Below, piece by piece: positions 23,701 to 35,700 of a stretch of DNA of 64,000 bases. Positions within the stretch are counted from its first letter, which is position 1. Every line of letters starts with the position of its first letter. The DNA is taken from contig NC_081545.1 of the NCBI RefSeq assembly GCF_901000735.1, positions 22,598,134 to 22,662,133 of the forward strand. The letters run 5' to 3'. This DNA comes from Corylus avellana (Eukaryota; Streptophyta; Magnoliopsida; Fagales; Betulaceae). The position numbers and the translations under genes are program-made. The notes under the pieces were generated by a model. It was not told the DNA's origin, ran no database searches, and was given only the letters and a program-made list of their open reading frames with translations.

Positions 23701-26700
23701 GAGGACAAGGGAAAAGGTTCTTCCTCAACCGGCACCAAGACTGTTTCTGAACGTTTAGAAGAAGAGGTATGCGAGGCACAGGAGTGAAATCTTTTCATAT
23801 GATGTGGGTTTATGAAAGCTTTACTGATTAGTTTACTTTTTTGCATCTATTGTATCGATAACTGTCAATTCGTGTATCATATGGAGTACTTCTTTGTTTC
23901 TCAGGTTGCTTATGTATCATAATGAACACCATAAATTGAAATACATTCTAAAATATGCAATAAGTATGAAAAGTTTATTCTTGAACATCCTTCGTATTAT
24001 TTAATGCTGTAAATTTGGACTCTTTATATGATACATTTTCAAAATCTGATTCCACTTTGAATTGCTTCAAGTAGGAATTAAAAAAAAAATCTATAAAATT
24101 AGTGCGTCTTTCAGTTTTTTCCCAAATATTATGTAATTTAAACTTGTTTCCTAGTTTAACTTTGTGCTTTCTTTCTTTAGTTACAGAATTCCCGGGTAGC
24201 TTAAACTGTTTCCATTCTTGCTTTCTCCTAAATTTTATTGCTTATCCACCAAAAGGGAAAATAAAATTTTGAAAAAACCGCAAATCTATATTGCCATGGC
24301 GAATGTGACATTTGGTCATAAGTATTGACGAGAAGATAGGAGTGGGCTCGTTTTATTCTAAGGATATGTATTAATGGTGCTAATACATATCCTTATAATA
24401 CATTTGCTTTATAATACATTTACTTATCAAAAAAAAATATGTATTAATGGTGCTAATACTTGTCACCATGGAGACTTCCCTTTTTCCACAGAAAAGGCAT
24501 AAAAAGCAAAAATGCTTTCTTTTAACCTTTGTATCAAACAATTATATATAGTCTCGTTAGAATGTGGAATAGCGTAACTTATCAAAAAAAAAGAATGTGG
24601 AATAGCGTATTATTTGTATTAGAATTTTTATATGACACAGGACATACACATGACAAACTTATATTATTGCTTTTGAAACTGATAGCAAATTTATGTTGTG
24701 AGTTCCTTCACTTCTCTATGATCTTGTTCCCGTGTATAGCCTCTTGTTTTGATTTAATTTTCCAGCCTGTTAGATTGTGAATTTCCCAGTTTTTCCTTAT
24801 CTTGGTTAAACAGAGACATGATGCTGTTATTTGTGAATCAGGTTCGAGATGTGAAGATTAAAATTTTTTCAACCCTAAAGCAAGACAGTGATGAGGAGCG
24901 CTTGGAATGGAAAAAGTTCGCTTCCTCTCTCAAGGTTAAAGCTTGTCATACTTTGAGTGAAAGTTATTATTGTTATCTTTTTTTGATAAGTAATAATGCA
25001 TTAAAGAGCACAGAGGGGTGCAATCCAAGTACACAGGGAGAATACAAGAGAGCGACTAAGCTGGGGAGAAAGAAGAAGAGAACATAAAGAGGAAATCAGG
25101 AAAATTAATCACTAAAGGAGCTCCGATTCACACATACAACATCGATTAATCACCACAATACCTCTCTTCCGAACATTATCCAATGTGAGAGATTTCCCAA
25201 GGGCAGCCGACTAAGCAAAAAAGGCCACTCTCGAAGGAGCCTTTAGGCGCCAAATACTTTTCCAAGGGAAGTGGTTGAACTCTTTTGAGACAAGCATCCT
25301 ATAAAAAGAGTGAACCTCAAACTTCCCTCTTCTTGAAGGGGTCCACCACATTCGATCCTCCCCTTCCCCATGAATCGATGACGAATACAAGAGCAAGAAG
25401 AGAGAGGCTAAGACCATCTCCTCCCAATCATGAATTCTACGGGTAAAGGTAACATTCCAGTGAACCATACCATTAAAACACTCCCGGATATCCGCAATGG
25501 AAGCATCCTTATTGCTAGCAATATTGAAAAGACCGGGAAAAGCTTCCTTGAGGGACATCTCGCCACACCAAATATACTCCCAAAATTTGACTTTCACCCC
25601 CAGTCCAGGATCAAATCTAAAATGGCACTGAAACGACCTCCAACCCTTACAAATGTGTTTCCATAACCCCACCCCATGCGTTCCACGAGGAACTTTAGAA
25701 CGCCAACCACCCCAATCCACCCCATACCTTGCCACCAAAATACTTCTCCACCAAGCATCTTCCTCATTTGCAAATCTCCATAACCATTTCCCCAAAAGAG
25801 CTTGATTAAAAAGACGCAAACTCCGAATCCCTAGACCACCCTTAGCAATCGGAGAACAAACCTCGTGCCAACTGACCAAGTGGAACTTAGGCTCGTCGTT
25901 GAAACCCCCTCATAAAAAATCCCGTTGAATCTTCTCAATGTGATTCGCCACAGAAGCAGGTATGGGGAAAAGAGACAGAAAATAGGTGGAAAGATTGGAT
26001 AAGGTACTCTTGATGAGAGTGAGCCTCGCCCCCTTGGATAGATACGAACGCTTCCAAGGGGCCAACCTTCTAGCGATCTTCTCCAACATATCATCCCAAA
26101 TAGCCAAAAGCTTGAACGATGCCCCTAGCAGAAGACCCAGATACCTCAATGGCAAAGAACTAGTGCCACAACCCAGAATACCAGCCTGCTCCCCCGTCTC
26201 CACAGAACCTCCGACTGGGTCCAAGACAGATTTGGCCCGGTTTACTTTTAACCCTAAGACTGCCTCGAAGCCAATAAGGAGGGCTTTAATAAATCTAACT
26301 TAGTCAGGAGCGGCCCCACAAAAAACCAGCGTATCATCAGCAAAAAGGAGGTGAGAAAACAATTACCCGCTCAGGCTCTCTAGCACCCACATAGAAGCCG
26401 TTGATGAAACCCCTACTGATAGAAGCATTAATCATCCTACTGAACGCCTCCATGACCATAATGAACAAAAAAGGCGAAAGAGGATCACCTTGTCTCACCC
26501 CACGTGAACTCTCAAAGAAACCGGAGGAAGAGCCATTAATCAACACCGAGAACCGCACCGACGAGATACAATGCTCAATCCATGTACACCATTTCTCATC
26601 AAAACCACACCTCCTTAACAAGTAGATTAAAAACTTCCAGTTCATGTGATCATAAGCCTTCTCCATATCCAGCTTACACAAGAGGTCGGGATCCCTAGAT

Positions 26701-29700
26701 CTGATACGGCTGTCCAGGCATTCATTGGCTATAAGCACCGAATCCAAAATATGTCTTCCTTTGACGAAAGCATTCTGCGGGTTAGAAATCACCCGATTCA
26801 TAACTCTCATCATTCTATTGGCTAAAACCTTCGCAATAATCTTATAGATCCCCCCCACAAGGCTGATAGGGCGAAAATCTTTCAGATCGGAAGCCCCATG
26901 CGACTTCAGGATAAGAGCAATAAACGTAGCATTAAGGCTTTTTTCGAATTTACCTCGGTCATGGAACTCTGCAAAAACAGCCATGATGTCCAGTTTGATC
27001 ACCTCCCAGCAATCATGGAAGAAAGCCATAGAGAAACTATACGGGCCTGGAGCCTTGTCCCTATCCATTTTTTTGACCACCTCCCACACCTCCCTTTCCT
27101 CAAAGGGAACTTCCAGACTAAAAGACTCATCCACCTCCAACATATCGAAATGGAGATTATCCAACCTCGGTCTCCAACTAAGAGTCTCTGTGAAGAGCGA
27201 CTCATAAAAGCGAGTGATATGATTACTAATAGCCTCTTGATCAGAAGTACTAGTGCCATGAATGTTCAAAGACTCAATATAATTCTGTCTTCGGTTGGCA
27301 TTAGCGATCCGATGGAAGAATTTTGTACACTTATCGCCCTCTTTCAACCAACGGATCTTAGATTTTTGCCTCCAATTGATTTCTTCTTGAAGAAAGGGAA
27401 GATTCTAGCTCTATTGCGAGCGCCCTTTTCCTCGATCTCTTCCGTAGATAAACCTCTCTTCCTCCACACTCTCCAGGGCTTTAAGATCTTCCATACGAGC
27501 CTTAATACAAACCCCCATGTTGCCAAAATCTTGAGCATTCCATCTTTTAATATCCCACTTAAGAGCTTGTATCTTTTTAGAAAGAATGAACCTCGGAGTA
27601 CCCTGAAAATGATACGAGTCCCACCAGCTGCGCACTTTATCCACAAAACCCTCCACTTTGAGCCACATATTCTCAAATTTAAAAGGCCTTTTGCCTCTTG
27701 AGTAAGGATTGTAGTCCAAAATAATAGGAGCATGATCAGAACAAACCCGAAGCAACCTCTTTTGACGCAAGTTCGAATGACGGGCTTCCCAATCCGGAGA
27801 GACAAGAAAGCGGTCAAGCCTAGACCAAGAACTATTATTTGACCAGGTAGAGATCCCCCCCAACTAAGGGAAGGTCCATGAGGCCTTGCTCCAATATGAA
27901 CTCACCAAAATCCCTCATTGCAGACCGTGAGTGAGCTCCCCTCGACCTTTCGCTTGGATAGAGGGTGACATTGAAATCCCCACCGATACACCACGGCACG
28001 TCCCAGCAACTCATGACCCCTGCCAGCTCCTCCCAAAGAAAACGCCTAGAGTTTACTCTGTTAGGACCATTCACCCCCGCAAATGCCCATACAAAACCAT
28101 CCTCAACATTCTTGAAAGAGCAAGCCGCCACATAACTCCCCAACACTACATCTACCTTCTCAACAACCCTCTTATCCCACATGAGTAAAATGCCCCCTGA
28201 AGGCCCAATGGAAGGAACATAGCACCACTCCACATACGGGCAGCCCCATAAACTCCTCACTAAGTTATACGAAATAAAATCCATTTTTGTCTCTTGGACA
28301 CAAACTACATCCGCCTTCCAACTTCTAAACAAATTTCTAACCCTCAACCTCTTATCCCTCTCATTCAAACCTCTCACATTCCACGAAAGAATCTTGAGCT
28401 TCATGATTTAACTCGCTTGGCCCTCCCCTTTTTCCTGTCCCTCGAAGAATACTCCAAAAAATTGACAGAAGATTGCAAATGATAAAGCTTCCTCTTACCT
28501 TTTTTAGCTGCAAAAGTACACTCTTCTCTTTCCAATTCATTGCCTTTGTTGTCAGCCATCAGTAACCCAATGGTCTCCTCAAGCTTTCCTTCTTCTCCGT
28601 CACAAGATAGTTCGACTTCCTTGCAAGCCTTAGTGATAAAGATCCTCTCTTGCTCCTCCAACGGCTCCTCAGGAAGAGAGTTTGGGACAATAGACTCCTG
28701 GAAAGTAGAACCCTCTACTGCGATAGGAACTCCACCCAAACTTTCAACCGGTGTCACACATAACCCTGGCTCCTTGCCCAGAATACCCAACACAGAACCA
28801 CCTAGAGACTGATTAGCAGGGTTGCTCCCCAATAAATCTTCCCTCCTGGACTCCTCACAGACACCGGCAGCAGACCCAGAGAAAACCGGAGACGCCCACT
28901 TGCCAGGCTTCTTACCCAAAATCCCTGTAGCAGAGACACTCGAACCCCCCTTCGGGGAACACTGATTAGCAAGACTAAGAGGTGTGGAATCGATCGGCAG
29001 GATAGAAACGCCGTGGGCCTCCCTGTCGCAGGGCATCAACCTAGTAACGGGGCTTACAAAATCACCGGCCGAACAGGCTCCTTCCCCAAAATCCCCAAAG
29101 TAGACGCACTCGACACACTCCTCGGTGAGCTCTGATTAGCGAGGTCGATCACCGACAGAGGAAAAGCATCAGGAACGATGGGAGTAACTTGTGCCTTCAC
29201 TAGGAGACCCACGACAGAATCGCGCAGACCCATCGTCGGCGTTGCCTGACCAGTGTAGCGCATTGTCGAAACGTGACCCTGACTACCAACCTTCGCTGGA
29301 TTCTTCCTCGCTGGCTCCTTTCCAGACACTTCTACCTTCGTCGGTGCCTTTGCCGTGAGCTCAGGAACGATGGGCAAAGGAGGGACAACATGGCCGTCCT
29401 TGGCGAAGGGCAGTGACCTAGGAGCGGGAGGCTCAGAAAAACCTATGGCACCCACCGGAATACTAGGACCGCCTGCCACAAGCTTTGGCGCACCCACCGG
29501 CTTCGTCCCTGCACCCGAGCCCTCCCCTATCTCCAAAGGCCTCGTCACAGCCTCCATAATAGTATAGTCTTGCAAAGCCAGGGCCTTACTATCAGGGCCT
29601 GGCTCGTTACCGAGGTCCAGAGTGAGCCTTGCAAACTTCTTCCTAAAGTACTTCTGGACAAGTTGAGGAGGCTTCTTCTAATCCAGCTTGGACCACCCAC

Positions 29701-32700
29701 GCTGCAACAACTTGGGTTGGGCCACATCAAGCTCAGATTTATCCCCTCTAACTGAACCACCATCACAAAACCCACCAAGTTTGGATGAAAACCTCCGACA
29801 CTCAAAGTTTTTAATTGCTAAGTCTAACCTATTCAAACCCACGTCGACCTCACCTCTCAGTCTGCACAACAGCTCCCTAGCATTAATGAGCTCAACTTTA
29901 GCACGAAAGAAAGATTGCTTATTGTGGCAACCATCCCCCTCCTGTCCCTTCACGTGATCAACAACAATATTTGAAGTTGACAGCCTCGTCGAAGAATACC
30001 AATTGCTCACCGGAGATTGGCCTCTGTTCGCCGGAACCCTGCTGCCCTCTCTCGACGGTCCCCCTTCCTTTGGGTTGCACTTTCCTGCCACAGCAGCAAG
30101 ATGGGTCTTCATAGTACCCTCCACACAACCGCTGACAGACCTCACCGGAGCTATAAATTTTTGTGAACCCAGCCCTCGCTTGCCGGAAATATGGGCTTGC
30201 TTGTCCATCTCTGCCGAAGCCTCTTTCAGCCACCTTGGCACCCTGGCTATCGGCTCTGTATAAGAATTGAAGCATTCCTCTGCCGGTTGCACCGACACAC
30301 CCAAATCCTCCACATAACTCCTCCTTCCCACCCCCTCCTTAGCCTTCTTTCCCTCCTTGGCCTCTTTGAATTCACAAAGGAATGACTTTGCCAGACGCAC
30401 CTCCAATATAAAACGTTTCCATCCTTGACCATAGCGACCTTCTGGGATGATGATCGAGCCACTTCTTTGCCTTCCATTAAATTCTTCTATTGTCAAAAAA
30501 TGCCCATGTCTATTGGAGCATATTTGCGCAATAATCCATGGATATCCTGCTTTGGATTGATCCCAAAAAACTTCAGAAGTTTCTACTGCCACCAAATCCT
30601 CCACTATGTGCACCAGCCACACTAATTCGTCCTTCTGCAAGAAGATAGCTTTTTGTTTCCTGCTACTTCTTTCAAAGATCCTCACCCCTGAGGCCCCTCC
30701 CTTAATCAGCAATTCAAAATCTTTGGACTCCACAGACCATCTTCTCGAAACAGCCATGACACTAACTAATGACTAAAGACTAAACACCAACACAGTTCTC
30801 ACGCGCCACCCACGTGCCTATACTTAGGCGGGGGTGGAAGAGAGAGAAGAGAGAACTAAGCTGACCATTCTTCATCTACCTAGAATCTTGTGAAAGTTAT
30901 TATTATTATTATTGTTATTATTTATATCTGCAAGTTAGGATATTTATTGAGATTAGCAGCAGCAATATTTATGCTTCTTTTACCTGCTTTCTACATGTTG
31001 AGGATTTGTGAGCTCTAAGCCCAGCTAGGAAGTTGATTTTTCCAGTCAGCTGGAACGTTTAAAGTTTACTTTTGCTCCCACATAGTGCGAATTAGAGGAT
31101 GTTAATTTTACATTGTCTTTGTTGGAGATATATATATATATATATATATTTTGATTTTCAACATTTGTGATTGTAATTGGTGGGGGATGCTTGATTCAGC
31201 ATTTGTACTTTGTTTACTTATAAAAAAATATAGTAGGATTTGTTGGTTACTCAATAAAAGAATCTTCCTGTACCTTTTATTTATTTATTTAATTTTAGTG
31301 TTGGACTTATCCAACTTTTGAGATGACATTTTCTTTGGTATCTGATTAGAACATCTGCATTTAAGTCTCTTTTGGAACTAGTTTTTGTGGTCTGCCAAAT
31401 TTATGTTCAAGGTGCTAAACTCCATGTGTTTCATTTGTTCTTTGGCAGTCTGAATATCCAAAATACACTCCTTTGCTTGCAAAGGTTTTGGAAGGTTTGC
31501 TTTGTCAGAGTAATGTCGCGGACAAAATTCGCCATGATGAAGAGGTGAGTACTATACAAGCATATGGTCAATAAGTGGAATAGTTAAAAGATAAGAGGGA
31601 AGAATTTGAGCTTATTCTTTCTTGATGATTCTATGATATATCTACACACTTATAGAGAAGCAATACACACTGATATGGAATCACAATAAATGAAACATAT
31701 AAGGAAAGGAAATCAAATCTAGAAATCAAACCCTGAGATAAAATCAGATTTGCATATCTTCAACACTCCTCCTCAAGCTAAGGTGAAGATATCTTGTATG
31801 CTCAGCCTGCACAAGGCCGAATGAAGAACACTATTGGACACTCCCTTCATTAAAATATCTGCAAGGTTCTCCCCTATGTTCACATAAGGTGTACAAATCA
31901 ACCTTGCATGCAATTTTTTCTTGATAAAATGTCTATTAATTTCAATGTGTAAGTTTGATCATGCTGAACTTGATTATGAGCAATATTAATCGCGGCTTTG
32001 TTGGCGCATTATATTCTCATAGGCTCCTTGCAATCATATCCAATTTCTTTTAGCATAGGCTTCAACAATAATAACTCACATATCTGATGAGTTATGGCTC
32101 ATGGTTCAGCTTCTGCACTAGATCTAACAACCTTACTACACCAAGTAACTAGATTTCCTCCCACAAGTGTGCAATATCTCGAAGTAGTTCTTCTCTCTGT
32201 GACTGACCAAGCCTAATTGGTGTGTATAAGCTTCTACATTCAGGTGTTTCGGGGTGAAGATTTCAAATATTGAAGTATTCTATAAATTGCTTTCTTTTGA
32301 GACTCTCAGGGTGAATGCATAAACTGAATCACTACATTGGATGAGTGTGCGAAAATATATTAACTTGCCAACTAATCGTTGGTACCTGCCTTTATCCACT
32401 AAAGGACTCTCAACACTTTCTTCTAACTTTTTATTTTGATTTACTGGATTGTCAACAACCTTACAACCGAGGATTCCCGTTTCCTTGAGTAGATCAATAA
32501 CATTTTTCCATTGGGAGAGGAAGATGCCTTTATCCACTAAAGGACTGTCAACACTTGTGCAAGTTGGTGGTCCTAAGGAAGGACGAGGAGTGCCGTTGTG
32601 TGGAAAATGTTGCCCTTATGTTTGTTTAGGACTATTTGGAGAGAGAAATAATAAATGCTTTGAGGACTTGGAGAACTTGGTGGAGGCTATTTTAGCCTCG

Positions 32701-35700
32701 TAGTTGAATACTTTGTACATGTGGACAGCAGCATATCTTGCCCCTTTCCCAATTACTTACGTGGACTTCCTAATCCGTTTTTCCTTTTCTAGTTAGGTGT
32801 TTTCTCTTGTATACCTCCAGTGTACTTAGGGGCGCCTTACGCTTTTAATAAAACATACTCATTACTAATCGAAAAAAAAAAAAAAAAAACACTTTCTTCT
32901 AACTTTTTATTCTGCTTTACTGGGTTGTCAACAACCTTACAACCGAGTAGGAAGCTTAGGTGTTTTCTCTTATATACCTCCAGTGTACGTAGCGGCGCCT
33001 TACGCATTTAATAAAACATACTCATTACTTATAAAAAAAAACAACCTTACAACTGAGCATCCCTGTTTCCTTGAGTAGAACAAGAAAGGAAAATGTTACA
33101 TCCCTCTACAGCCCGCATTGCCCTTTCATTATTTTAATTATCATGGGATTTGCATAGCAAGCCTTCACAGATTCCTAGGTATATCAAAACTTAAAAATTT
33201 TGGAACTCAAGTGAACCATTTCTAATACCTAGGGTTGACTACCAACTCTAATATAGGGCATCTTCACCCATCTTCTGTTGCCTGGAAGTTCATGGATTGA
33301 AGAGTACGAGTTGAATGGGTCACACCTTAACCAAATACAATCTCATCTTATATGTGAATAATTTTGTTGAAAGCATTTGGTACTTCAAATGTGTGGTTGG
33401 ATTTCTTAAGATAGAGGCCGTGTTTCACTGACGGTGAAAATGTTCATTTGCAAATTGGTAATATGTATGCTGATTTCCTTATGAAACAAATTTTTTCTTT
33501 GTTATTTTCTGCCTGACTATTGATGAATTAACCATTAATTTTCTAGGGGTTCTCTAAAAGTGTATACATTCCTAAATGAGAGGATCCTATGAATATAGGT
33601 TTACCTGGACTTACAAAGTGCGATATTGCAGGTTATTGATGCTGCAAATGAGGTGATTGGCAGTATTGACAAAGACGAGTTGGCAAAAGCTTTCTCCCTC
33701 AAAACTGACCCAGAAGATGAGGAGGCAGAGGTGTGTATCTTGTTGTAAAATTATTATTCTTGTTTCTTTGTTTCCTTATACTTGTTTCCCTTTCTGAATA
33801 AAAATTATTGGAAGTTCATCCTTAGCAATTCCTTCTCTTTGAACATCTGTTTCACTCTGTTGCTTAACATTATGCCACTATATGTCTGTGTTTCTGGTTG
33901 AGAGACAATTAATATTTTCTTCTTTTTATCTAGAAATTCAAGAAGAAGATGGAGACAACCCGTGATCAATTAGCAGAGGCATTGTATCAAAAAGGATTGG
34001 CACTAGCGGATATTGAATCTCTAGAGGTAGGATTGGCACTAGCGGATATTGAATCTCTCACAAAACACTCAAAACTACTTTCACCTACATCACAACCAAA
34101 AAGTAAAAAAGTAAAAAGCAAAAAAAAAAATTCTCCTACGTAAAGTTCTCCTACGTAAAGTTCTCCTACGTAAAAAACTACTTTCACTTAATCTGAGTAA
34201 AGTTCTCCTACGTTATCAAAAGAAAAAAAAGTAAAAAGCGCCTTCTAAAGAGTATTAGCGAACGAGCCCTATGTTTTACAAGAAATTTTGACATGAAGTA
34301 TGACATGTGCGTGTGATCTTGTAACATTCTTGTAAATTGCCTCGCTGTTTTTTGGACAAGTAAAGAATAGTTTTATTACGAAAGAACAGAGAAATGGTGT
34401 AAAGTGTGAAGATGTATAGAAGAGGTCCTTTTGAAAAGTATAAAGTTTAACAAATCAAGAAAATCTAGAAATGAGAGATGGATGACGTTCCCAAATAGTC
34501 CTCCATTCATACAAAGTCTTAGGAATAGCGCTTTGAGCTTCTCTATAGAAAGCTCATCCCTTTAAAATCTGATTTTTCTTTCGTAGCAAATAGTCCACAT
34601 TATGCAAGGTGGGATTTAGCATTCCAGAGCAAACAACTTCTGTGGTGGCCATACACCTCTTTCCAATAAAGATGCACTTCAACAAAGAAAGGAGCAAAAT
34701 AAAAAAGAAAAAGAAAAAGAAAAAAGTGACGACAAACCTCTTGCAACTGAGTAGCGCACTGACAAATGGTCAATTGTCTCTCTACTAGATCTACACGTGA
34801 CACCAATTTACGATAATAATGTTCCTCTTTATGAGATTATCAACCACAAGAAAATCTTCTCCAAAGTGGCTCGTGGTTACATATATGGTTCTTACTGTCA
34901 ATCAGATACGGTCCATATATATTTAGCCATAATTAGTCTTTCTAGTTATGGCAGGTTCTTGTATTATAGCTATAGTATATTGTAATTAATAGGTAGATTT
35001 TAGTTACCTTATTTGTTTCCCTAGATTGCTGTAATCACTGAGATACAGCCTGTAATTACCTAGATAATTTCTATATAATACTAGCAACCCTCACATTGAG
35101 AGGTATTCAGTACAATTGACATGGTATCAGAGCCAAAATCATCTAAATTAGGGTTCTAAATTGTTTTTCGGAAGTTTCTGTCGAGGGTAGCGGCAGTTTC
35201 TATTGAGGGTAGGGAATTTCTTACCGGAAACTACTCCTTTTGTGGTGATTAGTGGCTGTCGGCAGACTCTTTGGAGGTCTGTGAAGTCTGTGGTGTTTTC
35301 GGCGATTTCTGGAAGGTCGGTGTGGTGCTGTCGGCGTGGTGTTCCCGGGAATTTGGGGCTGTCGGCGATTTCTGTCGGCTATTTTGGTGTTGTCGGCAAT
35401 TTCTGTTTGGGTTGCTGACTGATTTGGGTGCTGTTTGGGCGCTATTCTGGAGGTTTTGGGGCTGTCGGCGATTTCTGTCGGCTATTTTGGTGTTGTCGGC
35501 AATTTCTGTTTGGGTTGCTGACTGAGTTGGGTGCTGTTTGGGCGCTATTCTGGAGGTTTTGGGGCTGTTGACGTGTTTCTGGTTGGTGCTGTGAGCGTGG
35601 TTTAGGGATTGCTGAGTGGGTTGCTGTTTGGATTTGGGCTGGCTGTTTGGGCTGGCTGTTTGGGCTTGCTGTTTGGGCTTGCTGTTTGGACTTGCTGTTT

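Larger units (their letters stand above)
24972..30889 (-). mobile_element. Second full-length-sized L1 LINE, decayed
   Basis: An antisense 5.9 kb L1 of the same family in TPP2 intron 24935-31448, flanked by GTGAAAGTTATTATT (24957-24971 and 30890-30904; the right copy has since gained ATT repeats). Both ORFs have frameshifts and stops, and about 300 bp near the 3' end of ORF2 are deleted relative to the intact L1 (junction near 25124). The 5'UTR is about 132 bp. 30905-31448 is intron with an AT microsatellite near 31127-31150. Confidence 0.88.

Noticed and set aside
27835..28404. Independent endonuclease gene
   Set aside because: It is the N-terminal piece of the decayed L1 ORF2; the rest follows downstream in other frames.
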